Part shown: positions 30,873 to 39,568 of the stretch, in pieces | How positions within the stretch are numbered: position 1 is the stretch's first letter | How the letters are laid out: each line of letters begins with the position of its first letter | Source: a virus | Virus record (IMG/VR): IMGVR_UViG_3300035034_002703 | Coordinates: 1-58,077 of that record | Length of the DNA: 58,077 nucleotides | Direction: 5' to 3' (one strand) | Program-made: the position numbers and the translations under genes | Notes under the pieces: model-generated | Databases searched by the model: none | Told to the model about the DNA's origin: nothing | The model's input: the letters and a program-made list of their open reading frames with translations, nothing else

Positions 30873-33800
30873 GCCTTGCATTTGATTCTCACAAAAAGAT
30901 GCTGCAGAAACTCGAACGTTATATTCGAGATACTGTAGAGATTAAGAAGGGAGATAGAGAGCTTAAGGTTGTCAGCGTAGATCTCCCCGAGACCGCGACG
31001 AGCGATAATCTGGATGCTCAGAAAAAGGCCAAGGTCACAGGTCTATCTCACACTGTTCCCATTAAGGCGACCATCAAGCTGCTTGAGAATGGCAAACAGG
31101 TCGACAAGGCCAAGGTGACGATCTTTTCTGTACCTCAGGTGACCAAGCGCGGCACTTATGTGGTCGAGGGTAACGAGTACACCTTCCCCCTACAGAAGAG
31201 GCTTATTCCGGGCGTCTACACCCAGAAGAAAAAAGACAACAGCATCTCCTCGTGGATCAACTCCTCGAAGGGCATCAACTACAACGTGACTCTTCGAAAT
31301 GAGAAGGGTGACTTTGTGTTGGAGGCTGGGGGCAGCACCATCAATCTGTATGCACTGCTCTTGGGTCTTGGTGTCCAAAAGAAAACGATCAGAAAGGTGT
31401 GGGGGCAAGAGGTCTACAATCAGAATAAGAATGCCTACGGTGCAGGTAATCCTCAGCGTGCCCTAGAGAAGCTCTACGATAAGCTTCACTACAAAAATGA
31501 CGCCGAGGCTACTAGCAAAGACATCCCCGGCCTTCGTAAATGGATTCTCGACTACTTCGACAGCAAAAGTGAGCTGGATGGCGAGAACGTCGAGCTTACG
31601 CTGGGTAGAGTCGAAAAGAAGGTCAGCCCTAAGCTGTTTCTTCAATGCACTCAAAAGATCTTGGCGATCTCTCGTGGCGATAAGAGTGAGGACAACAAAG
31701 AGTCTCTCGTCCACAACCATGTCGCCGATATTTCTGACTTTGTCTCTGAGCGTCTCAATGACTACCAGTACAGAGGCAAGGTGCAGAGAAATATCAAGAT
31801 TCGCATCAAGAAAAATGACAAAGTAAAAGACATCGTCGGTAAAAAGGCATTCCAAGACGGTCTGATTTCCACATTCACACAGACCACCCTTGCGAGGTTG
31901 CCGAAGCAGAACAACCCGATGGACCAGATGTCTAACTACTCGGAAATCACCGTCATGGGTGAGGGTGGTATCCAGTCTCATCACGCCGTGACAAGGGATG
32001 TTCGGGCGGTAGACCCGACTCACCTTGCCTTCTTGGACCCCTTCCATACCCCGGAAGGATCGAACATCGGCACCACCTTGCATCTTGCTCTTGGTGCGAA
32101 AAAGAAGGGAAAGAATCTTGTAACTAAGCTTTACGACGTAAAGAAGAAAAAAGAAGTAGAACTTAACCCGCGTGAGGTTTTTAAGTCGCACGTCACTTTT
32201 ACTGAGTACTGGGATAAGCAGAAAAAGAAGCTAAAAAGGGACGATGACGGCACCATCAAGGTGACGCACAGAGGTGAGATCAAGCGCGTATCGCCAAGAA
32301 AGGTAGAGTACGTGATGCGCAAAGCCACCGACATGGTCGATGTCAATACGCTTGGCGTGCCCTTTTTGTCTCACAACAACGGCACGCGTGTCATGACTGC
32401 CGCAAAGATGCAGTCTCAGGCAAAGCCGCTTAAGAACCGCGAGAAGCCGATGATTCAGTCGGCTGCAAGCGAAGACACCAACACCACAGTCGAGGATGTT
32501 GTAGGGCGTCACTCTGTCCCCAAGTCTCCTGTAAATGGCACGGTGCACAGGGTCTATAAGAAGAAAGTTGTCATCAAAGATAACAAAGGCAAAAAGCATA
32601 CGGTTGAGATCCCCAGAAACTTCTGGCTCAACGACAACAACTTTCAAGATGCAGAGTCGACTGTAAAGAAGGGTGACAAGGTCAAAAAGGGTCAGCCGAT
32701 CGCTGACAACAACTACACCAAAGACGGCACGCTGGCGCTGGGTACCAACCTTCGCACGGCCTACGTCGCGTACAAGGGATACAACCACGAAGACGGCGTT
32801 GTGATCAGTGAGTCGGCATCCGAGAAGCTGACCTCGATGCATGCTTATCAAAAAGAAATCCCGATCAACGAGAACGAGACGACCAAGAAGACCAAATACA
32901 AGGCCTACTTTCCGACACGCTTCGACAACGAGAAGCTCGATAAGCTCGACAATGACGGGGTTATCAAGGAGGGGTCCAAAGTAAAACCGGGAGACCCTCT
33001 TGTTGTAAAGATGAGAAAGGTCGAAGAAGACACCGTCTCAAAGAAGGTGCAAAATATCTCTCGCCTTCTTACCACTGACTACAGGGACACGAGCTATACG
33101 TGGGACAAGAATGCGATCGGCGAGGTTGCCGAGGTCCACAAAAGAAGAAAAGATGTCCTCGTTGTCATCAAGACTGAAGAGAAGGGCAAAGTCGGCGATA
33201 AGCTGGTCGGAAGGTACGGAAACAAATCGACCATCACCAAAATTGTCCCCGATGACGAAGCGCCGCACGATGAGGATGGCAACAAGATGGACATCCTTAT
33301 CAACCCGAACACGGTGCCAAGCCGCATGAATATTGGTCAGATCTTAGAGACCACAGCTTCTCGTGTGGCTGAAAAGACAGGCAAGCCGTATGTGGCTAAG
33401 CCTTTCGGGGAAAATGCTACAGACAAAATTCAAAAAGACCTAAAGCAGCACGGCCTTAAAGATCACGGAACGCTTCACGATCCTGTAGAAAAGGCCGACA
33501 TTGGCGGTGTTCTTCATGGTAAGCAGTACATCATGAAGCTTGAGCATCAGGTCGAAAAGAAGCTGTCTGTGCGTGGCGCTGGTCCGGGGGAAAGATATTC
33601 TTCGAGCGGACAGCCTGCAAGCGGTGGCGAAGGCGGCGGTCGCGCCATTGGCCTGGGGCCGATGTACGCGATGCTTGCTCACGGCGCAGACGAAAACCTA
33701 AAAGAGATGTACACCTTCAAGGGTGACAAAAACTTCGAGGCTTGGCGTGCAATCGAGAAAGGGTACGCCATGCCTCCGATTGAGATGCCTCATTCGTCAA

Positions 33801-36800
33801 GGCGTTTTGTTTCTATGCTTCGAGGCATGGGGGTTAACCTCAACCAAAACAAGACCAGCGTCCAGATGCAACCCTTTCTCGACAAGGACATCAAAAAGAT
33901 CTCAAACGGAGAGATCAAAGACGCCACCGCGATCAGAGCTAAAGACCTCAAAGAAGAGAGCGGAGGGCTGTTTGACCTCAGTAAGACTGGCGGTGTCGTT
34001 GGCGATAAGTGGACTCACATCAAGCTCGAAGAGCCGATGCCTCACCCAACCTTCGAGAAATCTATCAAGGATGTGCTGCACCTTACGCGCAAGGACTTCA
34101 GCTCGATCATGGATTCCAAAAAGGGCGTGATTGATGGAAAGTTTGTCAAGCCGGACAAGCCCGGAGCAAAGCTTCGTGGCGAGGCAATCAGGTCGCTGCT
34201 AAAAGGCGTGGATGTAGACAAACGCCTGAAAGAGATTGAGAAAGAAGCTCCCGGAAAAAAGGGTACCGAGCTTAACAAGCTTCATCGTGAGGGGCGCGTT
34301 CTTAAAAACTTCAAAGAGCAAAAGATCGGCCTTGACGAGATGGTGGTAGAGAATGTCCCTGTCATCCCGCCCAAATTCAGGCCCATCATTGAGCTTCCTA
34401 ATGGCGATCTTACGGTGGCAGACGTCAACGAACACTACCGTTCTGTTATCCTGATGAACGACCATCTCAAAGAGTTCAAGAAGCAAGATGGGATGGAAGA
34501 AGAGTACGAGCGGGCCGCATCTCACCTGTATAAGGGTGTTAAGGGGACGATGGGCTTTGACAAGGGGCTTGTGGATAACCCGAACGTGCGTGGTCTGGGG
34601 CAGACAATTGCTGGCGCTCAGCCCAAGAGCGGCCACTATCTGTCCAAGACTCTCAAGCGCAGACAAGAGACCAGTGGTACTGCTGTTGTTGGGCCGGAAC
34701 CCAAGCTGGATATGGATCAGATTGGCATTCCTGAGGAGATGGCTTGGAAGATGTTCAAGCCGCATATCATCAGGGAGCTTAAGTCCATGGGCATCCCCAA
34801 AGTTAAGGCTGAGGGGGAAATCGAGAAGCGCACCGACATGGGTAAAAAGGCGCTCGAAAACGCCATGAAGAGCAAGATGGTCATGGCTAACCGCGCACCA
34901 ACTTTGCACCGCTGGTCGATTATGGCGTTCAAGCCTCAGCTGGTTGCAGGTAGTGCTGTGCAGCTACCTGTGGAGGTCTTGAGTGGCTACAACGCAGATT
35001 TCGACGGCGATACTTTTGGCATCCATGTCACGGCGACACCCGAGGCGACCGAAGAAGCCAAGAGCATGATGCCGTCGAACAACCTGTATCTTTCGGGGTA
35101 CCAACGAAAGGTGATGGCACCGGAGCTTTCTCAGGAGTACATTCTTGGCCTCTACAAGCTGACTAAAAAGAAAAAGGGCAGCAAGGTTGAAGAGAAGTTC
35201 AAGTCGGTCAAGGATGCAGCCAAGGCGCTCGAAGATAGAAAAATTAAGCATGATGCCATCATTAAAATTTCTGGCGTAGGAAAGACCACGCCGGGGCGTG
35301 CGCTGGCGATGAGCTATGTGCCTAAAAAGCACCGCAAATTCGACACCGAGCTTTCAAAAAAGGAAGTTCGCAATATGCTCGTCAAGGTTGAAAAGAGTGA
35401 GGGCAAAAAAGAGTACATGAAGATGATGAAGGGGTGGAAAGACCTTGGCAGAAAGTACGCCTACCTTCTGGGGTCGTCCTTCCTTCTGTCGGACATCAAG
35501 CCCCTAGAAGGCGAGCGCAAAAAGCTTTACGAGCAGGCTGACCGTGTGGCCAAGAAGGTTCGCAAAGGGAAAAACAAAAAGAAGCGCGAGGAAAACCTCG
35601 TCAAGATCTATGACAAGGTTGACCAGAAAATCATGAGCCAGACCAAGAAGCTCAGGCAAAATGATGCTGGCAAGGACAACAACCTGTCAGACTTGGTCAA
35701 CTCGGGAGCAAGAGGAAACCCTCATCAGGTCAAGCAGATTGTGGGTACGCTCGGGTTGATGATGGACCATAAACAGGAGGTTATTCCTGAGCCTGTGCGG
35801 GGTAACTATTCGTCCGGTCTCTCAAGCTCTGATTTCTGGGCACACTCCTACGCCCAGAGAAAGGGCATGATCGACAAATCGCAATCAGTTAGCGGTCCCG
35901 GTATGCTCTCAAAAGAGCTTACTAACTCGGCGACCCGCATCAAGATCGCAAAGCGTGACTGCAAGACCCAAAACGGACGCTATGAGAAGGTAGACAAGCA
36001 TCTGATCGACCGCGTGCTCTCAAAGCCTGTGGCTGGGCAGTCCAGAAATACGCTGATCGACGACGATGTGCTGGCTAAGATTCAGAAGCGTGGCGTCAAA
36101 AAGGTTCAGATCCGCAGCATCTTTACCTGTGAGGCAGATGCAGGTATTTGCGCGATGTGCTTTGGACACGATGAGACAGGCCATTTTCCGAGCGTGGGCA
36201 AGAATATCGGCATCTCCGAGATTCAGGCATTGACCGAGAGATCGGTCCAGTTGCCTATGCAGAGCTTCCACACAGGTGGTGCGGCCTCAGCGGAGTCTGG
36301 ACTTGCCAGTGCGTTCGATCGTGCGCTTCAGATCTTTCGTATGCCGGAAAACGTTCAGGGTAAGGCTACGCTTGCAGAAAAATCAGGCACCGTACAAAGA
36401 ATCACAAGCTCTGGGTACGGTGGCAAGATTGTGGTGATTAACGGCAAAGAGCACAAAATCCCCAAAGGCCTCGACCTCAAGGTCAAGATGGGTAGCCGCG
36501 TCAAAAAGGGTGACCCAATTTCAGAGGGAATTGTGAAGCCTCAAGACCTTCTTGAGCAGAAAAATATCGAATCTGTGCAAAATAAGATGCGTGACGATTT
36601 GCACCAGACATACGGATCTGCTGGGGTTAATCTCCACAAAAGAACTTTCGAGGTTGCTGTGAAGTCCATCACCGATCAGGTTCGTGTGACGGACCCCGGT
36701 GACTGTGGTAAATTTGTTCCGGGTGATTATACAACCGACGCAAAAGTCAAGGCTTGGAACAAAAAACACCCAACGAAGCGGCCTATTAAGTTTACCCACA

Positions 36801-36997
36801 TCCTCCCCGGATCGCTACAAGCGCCGCATAAAACGGATGATTGGGCACAACGTATGGCTCTTGGTAGAATTAAAAAGACCCTGCGCGAAGGCGCTGGACA
36901 AGGCTTTAAGAGTGATCGCAAGAAGGGCACACCCTTTGCAGATCTTGCTCTTGGGCCGGGAACTCCAATTAAGAAACCCGGACAGGAAGGACGATGA
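30869..36997 (+). CDS. Single-chain beta-beta' RNA polymerase
   Basis: 2042 residues. The beta part comes first: QNNPMDQMSNYSEITVMG and HTPEGSNIG (about 345-400), GYNHEDGVVISE (about 637), GDKLVGRYGNKSTITKI (about 776), ERYSSSGQPASGGEGGG. The beta' part follows: ISNGEIKDATAI, RAPTLHRWSIMAFKPQ, YNADFDGDTFGIHV with the Mg-binding NADFDGD at 1375-1381, GARGNPHQVKQIVG, SDFWAHSYAQRKGMIDKSQS, zinc cysteines CEADAGICAMC, and a trigger-helix region LTERSVQLPMQSFHTGG. E. coli beta plus beta' total about 2750 residues. No alpha, omega or sigma gene is seen. It sits between portal and terminase genes, which suggests a late or virion polymerase. Confidence 0.97.
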   Translation: MSLAFDSHKKMLQKLERYIRDTVEIKKGDRELKVVSVDLPETATSDNLDAQKKAKVTGLSHTVPIKATIKLLENGKQVDKAKVTIFSVPQVTKRGTYVVEGNEYTFPLQKRLIPGVYTQKKKDNSISSWINSSKGINYNVTLRNEKGDFVLEAGGSTINLYALLLGLGVQKKTIRKVWGQEVYNQNKNAYGAGNPQRALEKLYDKLHYKNDAEATSKDIPGLRKWILDYFDSKSELDGENVELTLGRVEKKVSPKLFLQCTQKILAISRGDKSEDNKESLVHNHVADISDFVSERLNDYQYRGKVQRNIKIRIKKNDKVKDIVGKKAFQDGLISTFTQTTLARLPKQNNPMDQMSNYSEITVMGEGGIQSHHAVTRDVRAVDPTHLAFLDPFHTPEGSNIGTTLHLALGAKKKGKNLVTKLYDVKKKKEVELNPREVFKSHVTFTEYWDKQKKKLKRDDDGTIKVTHRGEIKRVSPRKVEYVMRKATDMVDVNTLGVPFLSHNNGTRVMTAAKMQSQAKPLKNREKPMIQSAASEDTNTTVEDVVGRHSVPKSPVNGTVHRVYKKKVVIKDNKGKKHTVEIPRNFWLNDNNFQDAESTVKKGDKVKKGQPIADNNYTKDGTLALGTNLRTAYVAYKGYNHEDGVVISESASEKLTSMHAYQKEIPINENETTKKTKYKAYFPTRFDNEKLDKLDNDGVIKEGSKVKPGDPLVVKMRKVEEDTVSKKVQNISRLLTTDYRDTSYTWDKNAIGEVAEVHKRRKDVLVVIKTEEKGKVGDKLVGRYGNKSTITKIVPDDEAPHDEDGNKMDILINPNTVPSRMNIGQILETTASRVAEKTGKPYVAKPFGENATDKIQKDLKQHGLKDHGTLHDPVEKADIGGVLHGKQYIMKLEHQVEKKLSVRGAGPGERYSSSGQPASGGEGGGRAIGLGPMYAMLAHGADENLKEMYTFKGDKNFEAWRAIEKGYAMPPIEMPHSSRRFVSMLRGMGVNLNQNKTSVQMQPFLDKDIKKISNGEIKDATAIRAKDLKEESGGLFDLSKTGGVVGDKWTHIKLEEPMPHPTFEKSIKDVLHLTRKDFSSIMDSKKGVIDGKFVKPDKPGAKLRGEAIRSLLKGVDVDKRLKEIEKEAPGKKGTELNKLHREGRVLKNFKEQKIGLDEMVVENVPVIPPKFRPIIELPNGDLTVADVNEHYRSVILMNDHLKEFKKQDGMEEEYERAASHLYKGVKGTMGFDKGLVDNPNVRGLGQTIAGAQPKSGHYLSKTLKRRQETSGTAVVGPEPKLDMDQIGIPEEMAWKMFKPHIIRELKSMGIPKVKAEGEIEKRTDMGKKALENAMKSKMVMANRAPTLHRWSIMAFKPQLVAGSAVQLPVEVLSGYNADFDGDTFGIHVTATPEATEEAKSMMPSNNLYLSGYQRKVMAPELSQEYILGLYKLTKKKKGSKVEEKFKSVKDAAKALEDRKIKHDAIIKISGVGKTTPGRALAMSYVPKKHRKFDTELSKKEVRNMLVKVEKSEGKKEYMKMMKGWKDLGRKYAYLLGSSFLLSDIKPLEGERKKLYEQADRVAKKVRKGKNKKKREENLVKIYDKVDQKIMSQTKKLRQNDAGKDNNLSDLVNSGARGNPHQVKQIVGTLGLMMDHKQEVIPEPVRGNYSSGLSSSDFWAHSYAQRKGMIDKSQSVSGPGMLSKELTNSATRIKIAKRDCKTQNGRYEKVDKHLIDRVLSKPVAGQSRNTLIDDDVLAKIQKRGVKKVQIRSIFTCEADAGICAMCFGHDETGHFPSVGKNIGISEIQALTERSVQLPMQSFHTGGAASAESGLASAFDRALQIFRMPENVQGKATLAEKSGTVQRITSSGYGGKIVVINGKEHKIPKGLDLKVKMGSRVKKGDPISEGIVKPQDLLEQKNIESVQNKMRDDLHQTYGSAGVNLHKRTFEVAVKSITDQVRVTDPGDCGKFVPGDYTTDAKVKAWNKKHPTKRPIKFTHILPGSLQAPHKTDDWAQRMALGRIKKTLREGAGQGFKSDRKKGTPFADLALGPGTPIKKPGQEGR

Positions 36998-37290
36998 GCA
37001 CATTAATCAAAGTTGCAAAAGAAAACACGATGGAGCGTATCAACCGCGACGCCAAATATGTGGGCGTTAGGCTTCCTGAGTCGGCAGATCATGTCGGACA
37101 CAGGGTCATTGGTTCTGTTGGGGGTGGTCTTGCGGGGGCTGGTCTTGGGGTTGTGGGTGGGCCGGTAGGTATGGCTATTGGCGGTGCTGTTGGGTCGACT
37201 CTTGGGGTTGGTCTTGCTGATAGGGCGTATGACAAGAAGCACGGCAAATATGGCCCCAACCCCAGAAAAAAGAAGAACAAAAAGAAATGA
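36994..37290 (+). CDS. Tagged glycine-zipper protein (MSTLIKVA)
   Basis: 98 residues, ATGA overlap with the RNA polymerase gene. Starts MSTLIKVAKENTMERINRD, then GSVGGGLAGAGLGVVGGPVG and MAIGGAVGSTLGVGLADRA, a long glycine zipper able to form packed membrane helices, and a basic tail (NPRKKKNKKK). First of a row of such proteins following the polymerase. Confidence 0.75.
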   Translation: MSTLIKVAKENTMERINRDAKYVGVRLPESADHVGHRVIGSVGGGLAGAGLGVVGGPVGMAIGGAVGSTLGVGLADRAYDKKHGKYGPNPRKKKNKKK

Positions 37291-37814
37291 GCGTATACGT
37301 AGATAAATTGAACCACTGGGGCCATACCGATCAGGTCTACGACTTGTGGCAAAAGGATATGGAGTGGCTAAGGCGACACCAGAAAAACTTAAGCAAGTCG
37401 TCTATTTTTCCGAGACAGGCACTGGATATGTGGACTGATTTTAAATGGGGTCAGCTCGAAAAAGAGGCCTCTAAGTTTAAGCGCGAAGTCCAAGACGAAG
37501 AGGATTTTCGCACTAAGCAGGAGCGGTTTCGAAGAAAGGTCGATCGCGGGATCAAGGGTGCTCTTGCGGGAGCCACCGTGGGTGCTGTAGGTGGAGGCGT
37601 TCTTGGAGGGAGGGCTGGTCTTAATCGCGCTAACACCAAGATCAATACCTACAATAACGCCGTTTCAAAAATTCCGTTTATTGGCAAGAAGATGAAGCAA
37701 TCCCCCTCATCTGTCGGTGGTGATGCCTCTATTGCTGGGGCTGGCGGTGGTGCCGCTCTTGGTGGGTTGGGTGGCGCTGCGGTTGGTGGTGCTCTAGGAT
37801 ACTTTACAGGTTGA
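37287..37814 (+). CDS. Glycine-zipper protein
   Basis: 175 residues, ATGA overlap. The N-terminal 75 residues are helical and aromatic (HTDQVYDLWQKDMEWLRRHQ), with LEKEAS like the K-x-A motifs nearby. Two glycine-rich segments follow, GALAGATVGAVGGGVLGGRA and AGGGAALGGLGGAAVGGALG, separated by a polar stretch with IPFIGKKMKQ. It looks like a helical hairpin inserted in a membrane. No N-terminal MIVK-type signature. Function unknown. Confidence 0.7.
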   Translation: MSVYVDKLNHWGHTDQVYDLWQKDMEWLRRHQKNLSKSSIFPRQALDMWTDFKWGQLEKEASKFKREVQDEEDFRTKQERFRRKVDRGIKGALAGATVGAVGGGVLGGRAGLNRANTKINTYNNAVSKIPFIGKKMKQSPSSVGGDASIAGAGGGAALGGLGGAAVGGALGYFTG

Positions 37815-37815
37815 T

Positions 37816-38274
37816 ATGCCAAGCAAAGCTCTAAAACAGATGAAAAAGAACACCAAGAAGGGCCACCGCATTGCCGAGATTGGGAAGGGTAAAATCCCCA
37901 CCAAACAGGTAAAGGTGACTGGCATGCTTGGGGCGACCTATGTCTTGCGGGGGCAGTCTATTGACAAGTTGGCAAAAATTACCAGCCACCAAGATAGACA
38001 AAGAATGCGTCAGTATCGAAGGCGCAACAAAGCAAAGCTTAAGCGCAAATCCAACCGCAGAAAGCGCAAACAGGACATGGGGATTAAGAGAAAGAAGAAG
38101 AGGCTGGGTACTGCTTCTGGTGGATATAGCTTTGTTTATGATGGTGGGTCAAATAAGCCTAAGCAGGGCAGGTCTGCATCGTCGCCTTCCAGAGGCGTAT
38201 CTGCGTCAGGAACAAGTTTTAATCCGGCAGGAAATACACGCTCTACTTACCGACCAAGCAAATTGGGAAGATAG
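37816..38274 (+). CDS. Very basic protein
   Basis: 152 residues with many Lys and Arg (RRRNKAKLKRKSNRRKRKQD, MGIKRKKKRLG) and a Ser/Gly-rich tail. VKVTGMLGATYVLRGQSIDK may be a small folded core, and DKLAK fits the K-x-A theme. It probably binds nucleic acid, perhaps as an internal virion protein that neutralises DNA. No family recognised. Confidence 0.65.
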   Translation: MPSKALKQMKKNTKKGHRIAEIGKGKIPTKQVKVTGMLGATYVLRGQSIDKLAKITSHQDRQRMRQYRRRNKAKLKRKSNRRKRKQDMGIKRKKKRLGTASGGYSFVYDGGSNKPKQGRSASSPSRGVSASGTSFNPAGNTRSTYRPSKLGR

Positions 38275-38613
38275 ATGATTGTTGAAATGGCGAAAAATGC
38301 AGGCCTCATTGGGGGTATCAAATCCAGATTGACTGGTGAGCATGCAGTCAAAAAGGCCCTAGATCGTGTCGGTGGGGTCGAGAAGGGCAAAAACAAGCTC
38401 AAGAATTTCAAGCTAAAGAATGGAAAAGTTGTCCACCATCACGGCAATGGTAAGGTTAGCGTGCTTGATCGTGCCAAGAAGGGCACGAAGAAAGGCTTGG
38501 TAGACACGTTAAAAAAGCACAAAGGAAAGGCTGCTCTGGGTGTAGCTGCTCTAGGTGCTGGTGGATACGCACTTCACAGAAAAAACAAAAAGAAGAAAGA
38601 AGATGATCGTTAA
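38275..38613 (+). CDS. Tagged protein with C-terminal glycine-rich helix (MIVEMA)
   Basis: 112 residues, starting directly after the preceding stop. MIVEMAKNAGLIGGIKSRL is a variant of the N-terminal signature (E for K). Basic body, then a C-terminal hydrophobic segment KAALGVAALGAGGYALHRKN and a KKKKEDDR tail. It resembles the frame-disrupted gene at 18660 in pairing a tag, a basic part and one glycine-rich helix. Confidence 0.65.
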   Translation: MIVEMAKNAGLIGGIKSRLTGEHAVKKALDRVGGVEKGKNKLKNFKLKNGKVVHHHGNGKVSVLDRAKKGTKKGLVDTLKKHKGKAALGVAALGAGGYALHRKNKKKKEDDR

Positions 38614-38749
38614 GATTGCCAAAGAGAGGGCTATCCTGATGGAGGATAAGGGGCGGGATATTTTTCCGGTCGAGCCTCCTGAGTGGCTTACTAGAAATGA
38701 GCTTATGGAGTGGATTGCTCGAAGGCTCAAGAAAAGGAAAAAGAAATGA
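38603..38749 (+). CDS. Small tagged protein (MIVKIAKE)
   Basis: 48 residues from ATG 38603, overlapping the preceding gene by 11 bases. It begins MIVKIAKERAILMEDKGRD, then PVEPPEWLTRNELMEWIARR and a KKRKKK tail. The start is almost exactly the restored start of the gene at 18660. No membrane segment. Ends in ATGA with the next tagged gene. Confidence 0.65.
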   Translation: MIVKIAKERAILMEDKGRDIFPVEPPEWLTRNELMEWIARRLKKRKKK

Positions 38750-39147
38750 GCATGATTGTAAAACAAGCAGGATTTGACGAGGGCTTTAAAAAGTTCAGAT
38801 CAAATGTAGGAAAACATGTCGCCAAGAGGCATGCACTCAAAGGTGCTATCGCTGGTGGTGTTATTGGTAGTGCCGGTAATGCGTACAGGGCGCACAAAAA
38901 AAATAAGAACCTACCAAAGGGGCACAAAAAGAGTGTTGGCGGCGCAGCACTTAAAGGTGCTCTTGCTGGTGGTGCTGGTGGTGCTGTTGTGGGTAGTGGC
39001 AGTGGGTACTTGAAAGGCACAGGTCAAGTTGACGGCGTCAAAAAGACGCTCAAAGGTCTTTATGGTGCTGGTGTTAGTGATTCTGATAAACATGGCCTGA
39101 AGGTGAATTCAAACCTCCTTGGTCGTCTTATGAAGAAGAGGAAATAA
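38746..39147 (+). CDS. Tagged glycine-zipper protein, paralogue 1 (MSMIVKQAGF)
   Basis: 133 residues from ATG 38746. MSMIVKQAGFDEGFKKFRS, then KGAIAGGVIGSAGNAYRAHK, KNKNLPKGHKKSVGGAALKG and ALAGGAGGAVVGSGSGYLKG: two glycine-rich helices joined by a basic loop. The next gene has the same layout and the same first ten residues, so the two are tandem duplicates. Likely membrane- or core-associated virion protein; function unknown. Confidence 0.75.
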   Translation: MSMIVKQAGFDEGFKKFRSNVGKHVAKRHALKGAIAGGVIGSAGNAYRAHKKNKNLPKGHKKSVGGAALKGALAGGAGGAVVGSGSGYLKGTGQVDGVKKTLKGLYGAGVSDSDKHGLKVNSNLLGRLMKKRK

Positions 39148-39148
39148 A

Positions 39149-39568
39149 ATGAGTATGATTGTAAAGCAAGCAGGATTTAGCTGGAAAGATATGGCGAGTG
39201 ATGCCGGTAAGAGTCTGGCAAAAAATCGTGGTCTTGGTGGTGCTGCTGCTGGTGCTGCGGTCGGCGGCGGTATTAACGCGCTACGCACTCACAAGAAGAA
39301 TAAAAACAAGCCTCAAAACCAAAAGAAGAGTCTTCTTGGAGGGGCTGCTAAAGGTGCTCTAGCTGGCGGTGCTATTGGTGGTGGTCTTGGTGCAGCTTCT
39401 GGGCACAAAAGCGGAAAGAATTCCGTCAACAAGCTTAAGAAATACACCAAGGCAATCCAGTCAGGAAAGCTTAAGGGCAACAAACTTAAGACTGTTCAAA
39501 ATGCTGGCCAGAAGCAGGTGAATCACCTGAGCGGAATTCTCGGCAAAAACATGAGTAAGTATAAGTGA
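39149..39568 (+). CDS. Tagged glycine-zipper protein, paralogue 2 (MSMIVKQAGF)
   Basis: 139 residues. MSMIVKQAGFSWKDMASDA, then GGAAAGAAVGGGINALRTHK, KNKNKPQNQKKSLLGGAAKG and ALAGGAIGGGLGAASGHKSG, then a basic helical tail with LGKNMSKYK. Same plan as the gene before it. Overlaps the terminase gene start as a 4-base overlap. Confidence 0.75.
   Translation: MSMIVKQAGFSWKDMASDAGKSLAKNRGLGGAAAGAAVGGGINALRTHKKNKNKPQNQKKSLLGGAAKGALAGGAIGGGLGAASGHKSGKNSVNKLKKYTKAIQSGKLKGNKLKTVQNAGQKQVNHLSGILGKNMSKYK

Noticed and set aside
31463-32191. Leftward frames of up to 242 codons inside the RNA polymerase gene
   Set aside because: They are antisense shadows of a strongly conserved coding region, with no ribosome sites.
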